Of a stretch of DNA of 64,000 nt, positions 34,828 through 43,246 are shown piece after piece; positions within the stretch are counted from its first letter, which is position 1; every line of letters starts with the position of its first letter. Source of the stretch: a virus. Both the position numbers and the translations under genes were made by a program. The stretch is taken from positions 1-64,000 of IMG/VR virus record IMGVR_UViG_3300023281_001622, one strand, 5' to 3'. The notes beneath the pieces are model-generated. The model was not told the origin of the DNA and did not search any database. It saw only the letters and a program-made list of their open reading frames with translations.

Positions 34828-35366
34828 TGTTGTGATTTTAAGAGGTGTTTTAGAATGGTTTCTTTTCTGGTCTTTGTGTTTTTAGATGTTTCTAGGTTCC
34901 ATATGTTTTGTTTCCGCATGTAGCCCACTTGTGTTTTGGCAGGTTGTTTCATGATGCGTATGGTTTCTTTGTGTGCTTTGGCTTCATCGAAGCTCACTCC
35001 TAGTTTTTCTGCATAAGTGTGAGTTTTGTGACAAGGTTTACACAACAGTCTGTATCCACCTGCTGGGTGGAGCATTCTTTCCATGAACAAACCGACGTCT
35101 TCCCAGTCTTTCAAACTCCCAGCAGGTATGATGTGATCGACTTCGATCTTGCTTTGGGCGTAGTCTTTATTGCAAAACTCACAGGTTATTACTTTTTTGG
35201 CTCTGCTACCTCTGGGAGCTGGCTTAGCTGCTTGCCGTTTGATGTAGTTTTTAATGGGATTACGTGACCATAATCCACGACGGATTTGACCACGCACCCA
35301 ACTGAAGTAAGCTGCTTTTGTTTTCCAGATGCTACCTTCGTGTTCCCACGGCTCAACGTTGCTCAT
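34824..35366 (-). CDS. HNH endonuclease
   Basis: The HNH fold is complete: CEFCNKDYAQ (first zinc Cys pair), KIEVDHIIPAG (catalytic Asp-His), then YRLLCKPCHKTHTYAE (second Cys pair and catalytic His). About 180 residues with a basic N-terminus (QIRRGLWSRNPIKNYIKRQA). Such phage HNH proteins act as homing endonucleases or, near terminases, in packaging; this one is in the early replication region 18 kb from the terminase, so homing or DNA processing is more likely. Confidence 0.8.
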   Translation of the reverse strand: MSNVEPWEHEGSIWKTKAAYFSWVRGQIRRGLWSRNPIKNYIKRQAAKPAPRGSRAKKVITCEFCNKDYAQSKIEVDHIIPAGSLKDWEDVGLFMERMLHPAGGYRLLCKPCHKTHTYAEKLGVSFDEAKAHKETIRIMKQPAKTQVGYMRKQNIWNLETSKNTKTRKETILKHLLKSQQ

Positions 35367-35605
35367 GAGTTTGTTAATGCTGCCGCTTCTTCATGACTAA
35401 TCATGCCTTTTCGCCAGATTTCTAATCCCCAACGTGTATTTACGATTGCGAAATCTACATTGTGCATGTCTTTGATGACACGTTGTAGTAACGTCACTTC
35501 TTGTTCTTTGTAGGGAAGTGTAAGTTTTTCGTAGCCGTAGTTTTTCGCGGCTGTTTCTTCAATGGCTACACTACTATATGTTTCGTAACGTTTCTTGTTG
35601 CTCAC
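35363..35605 (-). CDS. Hypothetical early protein (80 aa)
   Basis: Starts at GTG 35605, coupled to the upstream tiny gene by GTGA. Alpha/beta, ends in AAALTNS. Not recognised. Confidence 0.5.
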   Translation of the reverse strand: MSNKKRYETYSSVAIEETAAKNYGYEKLTLPYKEQEVTLLQRVIKDMHNVDFAIVNTRWGLEIWRKGMISHEEAAALTNS

Positions 35606-35766
35606 AGTAATTTAGTTCGTGCTTGAAGGTTCAGTGTATTGCTATGACGTTTGGCGATTTCTTTTCTTCGCATTCTGTTCTGATATATCAGTGTGATATT
35701 GGTAATCAGTATCAAAAAACAAAGAGCAGATCCGACGAACATTAGGGTATGTAAGGATGGTAGCAT
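35602..35766 (-). CDS. Small membrane protein (54 aa)
   Basis: Reads MLPSLHTLMFVGSALCFLIL then ITNITLIYQNRMRRKEIAKR: a long hydrophobic helix followed by a basic tail, the positive-inside pattern for a single-span protein. It is coupled to the next gene by a GTGA overlap and begins next to the divergent promoter region. Confidence 0.6.
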   Translation of the reverse strand: MLPSLHTLMFVGSALCFLILITNITLIYQNRMRRKEIAKRHSNTLNLQARTKLL

Positions 35767-35779
35767 GTTTGTAGTATAG

Positions 35780-35808
35780 TTGACTTATGTTATCTATTAA
35801 GATATATC
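35780..35808 (+). promoter_or_regulatory. Sigma70-like promoter for the plus-strand Cys-rich gene
   Basis: TTGACT (35780-35785), a 17-bp spacer and TATATC (35803-35808) lie just before ATGs at 35811 and 35817, so the transcript would be nearly leaderless. The 44-bp divergent gap also serves the minus-strand operon, where a TATACT box on the opposite strand (35773-35778) may be its -10. Confidence 0.55.
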
Positions 35809-35810
35809 TA

Positions 35811-36392
35811 ATGTATATGTGTGGTAGATATAATACAAACAAAAACTTCCCTCGCCCATACACGTGGAATGAACAGGGAGAGTCACTTACAGTAAAAACT
35901 CTTGGTGAGTTATTAAGATTTGTTTCTGCTGTCAGAATACAGCGTGGAGGTGATTTACAGCCTGGATGGCAAGATCGCATTTGTAATCAGATATGTGAAG
36001 ATCCCATCATGAAATTCAACTGTTCTCAAACAGGTGGACATGATGTCAGGGAGATACAAGCATCTGATGTAAAACGCTTTTTCACTACAGTTGCCAAATG
36101 GGCATCTGATGGTGGCACTATGGTGGATTCTGGGGAAGCAGAACGAAGGGCTAGTATATGTGCTGCCTGTCCACAGAACGTGCCTATACGGGGGTGTATG
36201 GGCTGTTCTACTATACTACCAAAACTGTTGAAGGTTATTGGTGGTGCGACTACTAGCAAAGACGCACTCTTAAAGGGCTGTAAAATTTGTGGTTGTGAAC
36301 TTAAAGCTAAGGTTCACTTGCCATCTGACGTGATGGTGGATGGAGAATCTAATTTTCCAGAGCATTGCTGGATTAGGACGGAACAGGAGTAA
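35811..36392 (+). CDS. Cys-rich zinc-binding-type protein, paralogue of the 8.7-kb gene
   Basis: Shares with the 8674-9267 protein the module ICAACPQNVPIRGCMGCS, a PKLLKVIGGA segment, GCKICGCELKAKVHLP and a final C-W, plus GGDLQPGWQDRICNQICEDP in the N-terminal half. At least nine conserved Cys suggest two metal sites. Start at 35811 chosen from the promoter position; 35787 and 35817 are alternatives. It is alone on the plus strand and converges on the primase-helicase (6-bp gap), so both paralogues sit as single genes against the local direction, like independently expressed morons. Function unknown. Confidence 0.75.
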   Translation: MYMCGRYNTNKNFPRPYTWNEQGESLTVKTLGELLRFVSAVRIQRGGDLQPGWQDRICNQICEDPIMKFNCSQTGGHDVREIQASDVKRFFTTVAKWASDGGTMVDSGEAERRASICAACPQNVPIRGCMGCSTILPKLLKVIGGATTSKDALLKGCKICGCELKAKVHLPSDVMVDGESNFPEHCWIRTEQE

Positions 36393-36398
36393 TTATTC

Positions 36399-38228
36399 TC
36401 AAGAAAGATCAGCAAAAGGTTCAGGTGCTAATGGCTTGATGGTGAATCGTTGTGAGTTTTTATCAAACCACAGATTTTCCATAGGGTATTCTCCTGTTGC
36501 ACGTTGTTTGCGACAGTAGATTTTGCCATCTGGTATGCTACGATCGAAATTACGAATGTCTAGAGCGTCACGTCCATCTTTAGTCATTTCAGCTATGTCT
36601 TCGTGTTTTTTGGCATTGCGCCACACTGTGACAATGTTTTCTGGTATGTCACCCCACTCACTTGCACCGCGAATGTCTGCCACTGTTTGAGGACTAGCTG
36701 AGTCTTCTCTGTTGCCGCTTTTACGTGGGTGAGCGATGACGAACAGGTGTATGGGGTAGTCTTTGGTGAACTTACGGAACAAGTGTGCAATATTGGCTTG
36801 TTCAGCGTTATTGTCACGATTGCTATCTAGGGACATCACGTTATCCACTACAAACCTATTGATGCCTTTGCGTTTGTGAGCGTATGTGAATGTTTCGATT
36901 AGCTTTATGGGGTCTGTGCGGTCTACTGAGTTGTAGATTGTGATGAATGGAGCTAATGCATTGAATGCTTTGTTATATTCATCTCGATCATGAGCGATGT
37001 TTTTGTTGGCACTGAATTGTTTGAGCATACTTGCTAATGTCATTGTGCTCATTTGTTCGAAGCTGGCAATGGTGGTTTGTATTTGCCTGGATGCATCGAA
37101 TGCTATTTGATTTGAAATAAACTGGCTTTTACCTTGGCCTGTGAGACCAAATATAAGTGTCATTTCATGCGGGCGAATACGCAAGTCGAAGTTGGGCACG
37201 AAGTATTCATCACCTGTGTTTTCGAATCCGTTAAGTAGTAGCTCATAGGTTGATTCTACTAAGCTTGTAGCTTGTATTAGCTCGCCTGATTCTGGTGTTG
37301 CTGCTGTTTCGAAGGCTTTGATTAAAGATTCATTTTCGCCTTTGTCGTTTTGTAATACATCACTTGCATCTTTTTTGTTAAGGTTGATGATCTTACATTT
37401 GTGAATGCCTAGACGCTTGATGACTTCATTGCCCGCTGTTTGACCTTCGTCATCCATGTCAAATGACAGGTATATGGTGTGAAATTGTTGTAGGTATTCC
37501 CAGTCTTCATTTATCCATTGATGGTTTTTGGCTCCAGAGGGGATGCTCACTGCTGGTAAACCAGCTTCATAGTATGACATAGCATCCCAGCGTCCTTCTG
37601 TAATAATCAGGGAGCCTTTGGTTTCGTTTGGTGACACTGTCTTTTTGCCAAATAGATTATGTCTGCAATTTTTAGATGACCAAATTTTCTTTTCTCTTGT
37701 GTCACTGTATTCAGCTTTGGTGATGTTATCATTGGCATCCATGCTAAGAAAGCATGTGACGTTTGGATCGCGTTTTAGGGATTTGACTTCATAGGCTGAT
37801 AATGTGTCTTTGGTGATGTAACGTTTTTCGATAGCGTATTTAATCACTTCTTTACTAAGTCTAGCGTAAGACTCGTCATCTGCTAGCCTACGTGGCTTTT
37901 GTAGGTTTTGTGGCTCATACTTGCGTTTGGTGCAACTCGTGTAATTGCATCCAAGCCATTCTATTGCACCACCGTAGTCTAGGTTTTTGACACTTTCTAT
38001 AAGGCTAATCAGGTCGCCTTTTTCGCCAGTAGCGTGGTCATAGTATGCTCCGAATTTGCTTGGATCTAATGATATAGACATGCTGCTACCTTTTTCACCA
38101 TCAACACTACCTAGCCTAGCTTCGGCTCCTTTGTATTTAGCTTCTGGGTAGATGTCTGATATGATGGCTTTGATGTTTTGTGAGCATGATTGTTTAACTT
38201 CACTAGCGTCGTAATATTCTTTGAGCAT
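36399..38228 (-). CDS. DNA primase-helicase (Twinkle/T7 gp4-like)
   Basis: 609 residues. Residues 35-95 form a primase N-terminal domain (GAYYDHATGEKGDLISLI), but the zinc-binding Cys set of bacterial primases is missing. A TOPRIM centre follows: E211 in LIITEGRWDAM, then D257 and D259 in LSFDMDDEG. The C-terminal RecA-type helicase has Walker A GLTGQGKS (361-368), Walker B RFVVDN (D462) and LFVIAHPRK. This is the T7 gp4/Twinkle layout. It would unwind the fork and may prime. No phage DNA polymerase was recognised in this window, so a host polymerase may join it. Confidence 0.85.
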   Translation of the reverse strand: MLKEYYDASEVKQSCSQNIKAIISDIYPEAKYKGAEARLGSVDGEKGSSMSISLDPSKFGAYYDHATGEKGDLISLIESVKNLDYGGAIEWLGCNYTSCTKRKYEPQNLQKPRRLADDESYARLSKEVIKYAIEKRYITKDTLSAYEVKSLKRDPNVTCFLSMDANDNITKAEYSDTREKKIWSSKNCRHNLFGKKTVSPNETKGSLIITEGRWDAMSYYEAGLPAVSIPSGAKNHQWINEDWEYLQQFHTIYLSFDMDDEGQTAGNEVIKRLGIHKCKIINLNKKDASDVLQNDKGENESLIKAFETAATPESGELIQATSLVESTYELLLNGFENTGDEYFVPNFDLRIRPHEMTLIFGLTGQGKSQFISNQIAFDASRQIQTTIASFEQMSTMTLASMLKQFSANKNIAHDRDEYNKAFNALAPFITIYNSVDRTDPIKLIETFTYAHKRKGINRFVVDNVMSLDSNRDNNAEQANIAHLFRKFTKDYPIHLFVIAHPRKSGNREDSASPQTVADIRGASEWGDIPENIVTVWRNAKKHEDIAEMTKDGRDALDIRNFDRSIPDGKIYCRKQRATGEYPMENLWFDKNSQRFTIKPLAPEPFADLS

Positions 38229-38323
38229 GATTGTTTATTGGAGCGTGGACAGGCTTCTATTTATCCCTGTCAGGTGAATTATGTAACTACGTGTAACAAG
38301 ACGCGATGTATTACCTCTCAGAG

Positions 38324-39040
38324 TTATTTTACGTTTTTGTAAACTTCCAGATTAGGTTCTATCTGAAGGACGATTTTTTGTTTGCTTATTAAATCGTCTG
38401 TAAGGGCGTTCTCTTTTACTTTTGTTACTATTTCGTTGAAAGACACGCATATGTATAGCGGCTCTTTCTCTTTCTTGGCGTCTTCGATGGCATTAAGCAC
38501 ATCCATTGCGTCGAGATCTTCAAGCAGATCCACTTCGTCTTTTTTGACGAGGGATGTTAGTGCTCTTGTCTCTTTCACTGTGAGTTTGTGCTCTAGAGCT
38601 TTTTGGAGAATCAAAGATTTTTGTTCATCACTTAAACCTTTGGCGTAATGAACTTCTTTGTGGTGAGTGAAGGATAATCCCTCTACTCGCCTGTCTCCCC
38701 ACCCTAGAAACACAGACTCACTTGTCATCAGCGTGTGATAAGATTTGTCAGTAGCTTCGATTACAAATGATGGGTCGTAGTTATCACCGAAATGATCACG
38801 ACACACCAAGACGATGTTACCTAGCAACCAACATGATTGATCTTCAATATAGTTGGCTGCGTCTTTTAGGTTTACGATTAGATTAGTGACACTATAGCAT
38901 TCTTCTAGTGTGGGTGGATTATGTTGATCAATTACCCATTTTTCATCGTCGTATACGAAGTTTGATGCCAGCTCTACTGCCACTGTGTCGATAGCAGTGG
39001 AGCTGTTTAGTGCTGTGATTGGGTTTATAGCGTTACTCAT
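38324..39040 (-). CDS. ParB/KorB-related DNA-binding-type protein
   Basis: Residues ~60-170 carry a pattern common to ParB-related mobile-element proteins: SCWLLGNIVLVCRDHFGDNY, a SFVIEATDKSYHTLMTSES helix pair, then LSFTHHKEVHYAKGLSDEQK and LTVKETRALTSLVKK, where LTVKETRAL is ParB-like. No N-terminal ParB nuclease motif (GxRR) is seen. It is coupled to the upstream gene (TAATG) and lies three genes downstream of the ThiF/JAMM genes; ParB-related genes accompany ThiF in PRTRC cassettes, which supports reading this as part of that cassette. Confidence 0.55.
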   Translation of the reverse strand: MSNAINPITALNSSTAIDTVAVELASNFVYDDEKWVIDQHNPPTLEECYSVTNLIVNLKDAANYIEDQSCWLLGNIVLVCRDHFGDNYDPSFVIEATDKSYHTLMTSESVFLGWGDRRVEGLSFTHHKEVHYAKGLSDEQKSLILQKALEHKLTVKETRALTSLVKKDEVDLLEDLDAMDVLNAIEDAKKEKEPLYICVSFNEIVTKVKENALTDDLISKQKIVLQIEPNLEVYKNVK

Positions 39041-39588
39041 TATGGGAGCAGTTTTTCACCAAACCAGGCTTTAGGGACAAATTCTAAGAAGCCAATTGCT
39101 GCTTGGTGTGCCTGTTCTGGTGTTACGCCTTCTACCTGTTTCATTTTATTTAGGGTGTCTACGTAGTATTTGCCATAGTAGCTTTGTAGTTGGTCTACGC
39201 TGTATGGTGGGGACGGTGGTTCAATTGCTTGAACTGTATGTTGTGTTGTTACTGTATTTTCCATGGTTTCTTTTTTTGGTTGGATGATTGCAAATTTGTC
39301 ACATTGAATGCTGAAGTCTTTTTTGTATATATTGACTGATACGCCTTTGAGTCCGTCAGGTGTTATTGCTGATTGGACACTGTAGGGGGTGTTATCTTTG
39401 AGATTGTTTGTTTGGCTCTCGTGAAATATTCGCAATGTTGAATTTGTGAATCCACTTGTGCAATTTATGTTGTATATACTTACGAAGTTTTCTTTGAGCG
39501 GGTATGTTCCTTTTTTGTTGATTACGTTTACGTTTACTGAAGGGATTGATGATTTGTTTGGTAGGGTGAGTGCTTCGGCTAGATTCAT
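39040..39588 (-). CDS. Hypothetical protein (182 aa) in the Ubl cassette
   Basis: N-terminal beta-rich part (GTYPLKENFVSIYNINCTSG and onward), a Pro-rich linker (AIEPPSPPYSV), then a helical end (DTLNKMKQVEGVTPEQAHQA). Its start lies inside the preceding gene and overlaps it by 197 bp; an alternative start at 39264 gives only the helical 74 residues. The N-terminal sequence looks like real protein, so the long version is preferred. Not recognised. Confidence 0.5.
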   Translation of the reverse strand: MNLAEALTLPNKSSIPSVNVNVINKKGTYPLKENFVSIYNINCTSGFTNSTLRIFHESQTNNLKDNTPYSVQSAITPDGLKGVSVNIYKKDFSIQCDKFAIIQPKKETMENTVTTQHTVQAIEPPSPPYSVDQLQSYYGKYYVDTLNKMKQVEGVTPEQAHQAAIGFLEFVPKAWFGEKLLP

Positions 39589-39802
39589 GTTTGTTGTGAT
39601 TATTGATAATCGTTAAGATATCTATTGCTAATACTTCTATATATTCTTTTACTAATGATTCATCTTGTTTTTCGAAGAATTCACATTTGTATTTCATGAT
39701 GAAGTTGTTGAGTTTTTCATCACTCCATTTATAGTGATCGTCAGGAAGAATACGGCACAAGTAGTGTCCACTTGCTCTGATCAGGGCTTGATTATAAGTC
39801 AT
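39392..39802 (-). CDS. Hypothetical protein overlapping the next gene (136 aa)
   Basis: Starts at 39802, coupled to the JAMM gene stop (ATGA). Residues 1-70 are well-formed and helical (KLNNFIMKYKCEFFEKQDES). The remainder (KRKRNQQKRNIPAQRKLRKY and onward) is very basic and lies over the start of the next gene in another frame, so it looks like a shadow continuation. Either the C-terminal part is truly translated as a second frame, or a frameshift or error obscures a stop near 39590. Confidence 0.4.
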   Translation of the reverse strand: MTYNQALIRASGHYLCRILPDDHYKWSDEKLNNFIMKYKCEFFEKQDESLVKEYIEVLAIDILTIINNHNKHESSRSTHPTKQIINPFSKRKRNQQKRNIPAQRKLRKYIQHKLHKWIHKFNIANISREPNKQSQR

Positions 39803-41013
39803 AAGGATGTGTTTTTTGTTGCGTTTAGCAGGTATAACTCGTTTATGAGGTATTTGTTATCAACAGCATTTACGTCTTTCACTTCATGAACTATACTTAA
39901 TAGATCATCCATTATATCTATGTAGCTTAGTGTTGTATTGCTAGGTTGATACACTTCATTTTCAGAGTAGTATTTGTCAGTTTGTGAGATAGCGACGCTG
40001 ATTATATCAGATATGTCATTATATGTGTAATATTGATCGTAACTTACTGTGTCATTGGCAATTAATACATCATAAATATCAATATATCTGCACTCTTCAT
40101 AAAGAAATTGGCAAATAAAGAAGATGTCTTCGGCTTTATAGTTGTCTGTGAACGGGTTAGCCCAGTCAATATTAGTGAGGTCTAGTTCTTTATCTTCAGT
40201 AACCGTATCCTCGATGGTATCCGTATTGATCATAGGTGAGGCTATTTTCCCCTGGGATGGTGTTTTTTTTTCATATCCGTATGCTAAGTTTTTATGCTGG
40301 TTCCATTTTGGGTAGACTTTCTTTTTGGTGCATCTGTCTAACCATTCCTCAGGGAAACTGCTGTTTTTAGTAGTAGTGTTTTGCATCAGGATTGTCATCG
40401 GTGACGCGATGCAGAAATCAGGCACTTCATCTGGGATGTTTAATTCTTGCATGATCAGTTCTGCGTCAACTAATACAAACTCTTGGTGTGCTGGGCTAAC
40501 TTTCACTCCGTTTTCGAACTTTGCATTTTCGAACACGTTGAATCTACAGTGTAGTGAACGTTGTGCTTTGTTGCAGTCGCCAATAGTTAGGTGCCATCCG
40601 TTTTTTGAACGTTCATCATCAGCATCATCACCACTTTGTGAAGCGGCTGCTTTGTTATGACTGTGGATGGTGCAGTGAGTTTTCTTGAGTGCCTCAGTGA
40701 CACCAAGTAATTCTACTAATGCGATGTTATCTTCTGATTGCTGATCAAACTTTACGTGTAGTGGGCCATCTGCTTCTTGATGCCAGATAATTGGAACCCA
40801 CTCTCCGTCTAGTATGGTGAGACTGCACACACCTTCTACATCATTTTTAACACTCATGTGTGTTAGCCATGAAGATATCTGGCGATACAAATCGTAATGT
40901 AATCCTGGAAGATGGTTTTGTAGGTGCGTGGCTTTTAGTTTGCGTATAATTTCTTCTTCGTATGTTACTGACGCGCAGTCATATACGATATCAACGGTGT
41001 TTGTCTTCTTCAT
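39799..41013 (-). CDS. JAMM/JAB metallopeptidase (PRTRC A-like) with long C-terminal extension
   Basis: The JAMM signature is complete: E60 (DVEGVCSL) and H117-S-H119-x7-S127-x2-D130 (HSHNKAAASQSGDD), the zinc-binding motif of deubiquitinase-like peptidases. The acidic DDADDE following it and GWHLTIGD match PRTRC system protein A. The ~200-residue C-terminus is acidic and unrecognised. The ATG at 41013 (MKKTNTVDIV) gives 404 residues; a start at 41082 would overlap the upstream gene by 92 bp. Likely removes or matures the Ubl encoded at 43290-43520. Next to the E1 and E2-like genes, this forms a ubiquitin-like cassette. Confidence 0.75.
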   Translation of the reverse strand: MKKTNTVDIVYDCASVTYEEEIIRKLKATHLQNHLPGLHYDLYRQISSWLTHMSVKNDVEGVCSLTILDGEWVPIIWHQEADGPLHVKFDQQSEDNIALVELLGVTEALKKTHCTIHSHNKAAASQSGDDADDERSKNGWHLTIGDCNKAQRSLHCRFNVFENAKFENGVKVSPAHQEFVLVDAELIMQELNIPDEVPDFCIASPMTILMQNTTTKNSSFPEEWLDRCTKKKVYPKWNQHKNLAYGYEKKTPSQGKIASPMINTDTIEDTVTEDKELDLTNIDWANPFTDNYKAEDIFFICQFLYEECRYIDIYDVLIANDTVSYDQYYTYNDISDIISVAISQTDKYYSENEVYQPSNTTLSYIDIMDDLLSIVHEVKDVNAVDNKYLINELYLLNATKNTSL

Positions 41014-41755
41014 CTTGTGTTTCTTTGGCTTTTGCAATTTCTTCTCTGTATAGTTTTGATTGGTATTCTTCGCCCTTACCACTTTTATAGTGTTCAGCTG
41101 CGGTGAATATGATAAGTCGACAGATGTCTTTGAATGTCATGTCGTCGTTTGGCACTCTGGCGGTGAAGAAGTCTTCTGTGTTTTCTCTGATTGTGTAATC
41201 AACACCTGCTACACCTAGAGGATCTCTTCGTATTGTGCGGATACAATCGTCTTGCTGTATTGCTGACATGGTTCTGTTGTATGGTTTCATCTTATTTTCA
41301 GATACATGTAAGCATGAACCGATTGCAATTTCCTGTGCTGGTAGGTCTAGGATTTCTGCCACTATGTTGGCATCACTTCTACTTTCACTTTTAACTTCAC
41401 TCCAGCTGAGGTCTGATTTGATGATGCTACTTGAATTCACATATCTCGTATCAGTGTTGTAGTAGAGGATGTTTAAAGATCCTGAGACACTATATTCATG
41501 TGCAAATATTGTGATTAGTGATTCAAGGAAGTCAGCGTGGAACCAATCATCGAAAGCGTCCTGTGTTTCCATATCTGTCCATTCACCATATGATAAATGT
41601 TTGGAGAAATCTTCTTCAATTGTATTACACACTTGATCCAATAGGTTGCGACGTGAAGGTCTGCCCGTATCTGCTGCCAGAATGAATTTGTGCCAGTGCA
41701 AATATCGCACGGAGCAATTATCGCGTATGTGTTTTATAAATTCTTCAGTTTTCAT
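40991..41755 (-). CDS. Unrecognised protein between ThiF and JAMM genes (254 aa)
   Basis: Alpha/beta with YLHWHKFILAADTGRPSRRN near the N-terminus and a Lys/Glu-rich C-terminus (KLYREEIAKAKETQDEEDKH). PRTRC cassettes carry further proteins here (E and F), which could be its relatives, but I cannot align it by eye. It overlaps the JAMM gene by 23 bp and starts 4 bp after the ThiF gene, so it is clearly part of the same transcription unit. Confidence 0.5.
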   Translation of the reverse strand: MKTEEFIKHIRDNCSVRYLHWHKFILAADTGRPSRRNLLDQVCNTIEEDFSKHLSYGEWTDMETQDAFDDWFHADFLESLITIFAHEYSVSGSLNILYYNTDTRYVNSSSIIKSDLSWSEVKSESRSDANIVAEILDLPAQEIAIGSCLHVSENKMKPYNRTMSAIQQDDCIRTIRRDPLGVAGVDYTIRENTEDFFTARVPNDDMTFKDICRLIIFTAAEHYKSGKGEEYQSKLYREEIAKAKETQDEEDKHR

Positions 41756-41759
41756 AATG

Positions 41760-42407
41760 TTATGGTGTAATGTCTTTGATTTGTTTCCAGATTGGCCATG
41801 GTGTGCTGACTATTTCTGCAAGGTAGTTGCTTGGGTTGTTGCAAGTGCGTAGTGATTCCCAAATGTGTAGTCCGTGAGATGCTGCACAATAGTTGGCGGC
41901 TGGCATCTGGACGTTTTCCTCGATGATTTCCACACCTGCACATGTCTCCTGGCGTCCTTCAGGTAGCTCGTTGAGTTTCCATCGAATGTATGGGTCTTTA
42001 TTGGTGTATGCATATTCAGGAAGATATAGCCACGCCATAGGTTCCCACTCTTCGTTGCCACATATGATAAGCGGAACATCATGCTTGTTGGCTAGGTTGG
42101 CTGCTTGTTGTCGTGCGTCATTGTTATCTACACAGCAGAAGATAAGATCTGTATCTAAGTCTTCGTTACCACGAACCATTTTAGGGACAGCTGTTACGGT
42201 TTTGTTGCCTCCGTTGAATATGTTAGCGAGTGTAGTGGCTTTGTTGTCGCCAATGCTATCTGCACTGTAGATTTGACGTGTAATGTTTTTTTCTTCGTAG
42301 TCGTCACCATCGTAGATGGTTACGTCCACTACAGGGACAATAGCAGGTAATACCATGGATCCTGTTCCACCTGCTCCGATGAGTGTTACTTTATTGATGT
42401 TGATCAT
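41760..42407 (-). CDS. ThiF/E1-like adenylyltransferase (PRTRC ThiF-like)
   Basis: Activates ubiquitin-like proteins by adenylating their C-terminus. Motifs seen: the ATP loop G11-A-G-G-T-G16 (IGAGGTGSMV), an acidic Mg site at D33/D35 (YDGDDYEEKNITRQ, with R44-Q45), K56 (GDNKA) and D94 in CCVDNNDAR. C156 in GRQETCAGVE is the likely catalytic Cys. Downstream WESLRTCNNPSNYLAE and PIW resemble the PRTRC ThiF C-terminus. 215 residues, the short single-domain form. Its neighbours are a Ubl, an E2-like and a JAMM gene. Confidence 0.8.
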   Translation of the reverse strand: MININKVTLIGAGGTGSMVLPAIVPVVDVTIYDGDDYEEKNITRQIYSADSIGDNKATTLANIFNGGNKTVTAVPKMVRGNEDLDTDLIFCCVDNNDARQQAANLANKHDVPLIICGNEEWEPMAWLYLPEYAYTNKDPYIRWKLNELPEGRQETCAGVEIIEENVQMPAANYCAASHGLHIWESLRTCNNPSNYLAEIVSTPWPIWKQIKDITP

Positions 42408-42591
42408 AATTGCTGATGCCTGGGGCTAATGTGTTTAATGTGTTTGCCAATGCTTTGCGTTGATCGATGTGATTGGTGAACATCTTGATGAGTTGTTTAG
42501 ATTTCACGGTATTAAGACTAGAATTGGCAATGAGTTCGATGATTGTGTTGAGCTCAATTTTTGTGTTATGATGTGTATTTAATCTGCTCAT
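42391..42591 (-). CDS. Hypothetical small protein between E2-like and E1 genes (66 aa)
   Basis: Helical, rich in Asn/Thr/Leu (IELIANSSLNTVKSKQLIKM). Overlaps its upstream neighbour by 26 bp and the ThiF gene by 17 bp. Could be an adaptor for the cassette; not recognised. Confidence 0.5.
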   Translation of the reverse strand: MSRLNTHHNTKIELNTIIELIANSSLNTVKSKQLIKMFTNHIDQRKALANTLNTLAPGISNYDQHQ

Positions 42592-43225
42592 GATTTAGTT
42601 TGTTTCTTTCATACTTCTGGATGCACACTACGCCGTTTTTATTTGCGTATAGATTAGCTGCACATTGTCGTTGGTCTTGCATATCATTCTCGTGATTAGT
42701 TAGCAGGTGGTTGTTACCTGGTGCTGATTCATATGTTGCAATGATGTTTTGTGGCGGGGTGGCAATAGGGAAGGTTTGCTCAAAGCACATCCTGCCGTCG
42801 TCGAATACGTTGGTTGTGAGTGCCGCTCTATCGGTGTCATTTGAGAAGATATACATGTGGTTGTGTGCTGAGGAATTATCACCTGTGTGGATGATCATGG
42901 TTACATCTTCGATACCAATTGATTGTTGTTCCACCTCTGTGTTTGTTTCGTTGTAGTCAGGGTCTACAAGGTGAATAGTGTCACTTGAGCCTTTATAGAT
43001 GACGGGCATTTTTGAATATAGAAGGTCACACTTTATGACGTGTGTGATGTATTTGCCGTTAGCGAATATTTTATGCCAAAAATGTCTGTTGTCGTAGGTG
43101 AATGGCATGAAGTCTTGCATCACGCATGTGCCGTGAAGCACTTCTTGTGGGAGTGTTGATTTATACTGCACCTCATATAGTTTGGTGATGCCGTTTTCCA
43201 CTCGTGTTAGGTATGTTGGTTCCAT
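42566..43225 (-). CDS. E2-like protein (PRTRC B-like)
   Basis: 219 residues, beta-rich. Residues ~105-160 match the PRTRC protein B region: MIIHTGDNSSAHNHMYIFSN, a TDRAALTTNVFDDGRMCFEQ segment and TFPIATPP. The pattern N-V-x-x-D-G-x-x-C-x-x is the part predicted to be an E2 fold with catalytic Cys (C147 here). If so it accepts the activated Ubl from the ThiF protein. The 5' gap (43226-43289) contains an 11-bp hairpin, so its expression relative to the Ubl may be tuned. Called from these similarities only. Confidence 0.6.
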   Translation of the reverse strand: MEPTYLTRVENGITKLYEVQYKSTLPQEVLHGTCVMQDFMPFTYDNRHFWHKIFANGKYITHVIKCDLLYSKMPVIYKGSSDTIHLVDPDYNETNTEVEQQSIGIEDVTMIIHTGDNSSAHNHMYIFSNDTDRAALTTNVFDDGRMCFEQTFPIATPPQNIIATYESAPGNNHLLTNHENDMQDQRQCAANLYANKNGVVCIQKYERNKLNHEQIKYTS

Positions 43226-43246
43226 AATATTTTAGATATAAGATAG

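Noticed and set aside
35642-35980. Minus-strand ORF over the second Cys-rich gene
   Set aside because: Lies opposite the conserved plus-strand paralogue and overlaps the small membrane-protein gene in another frame.
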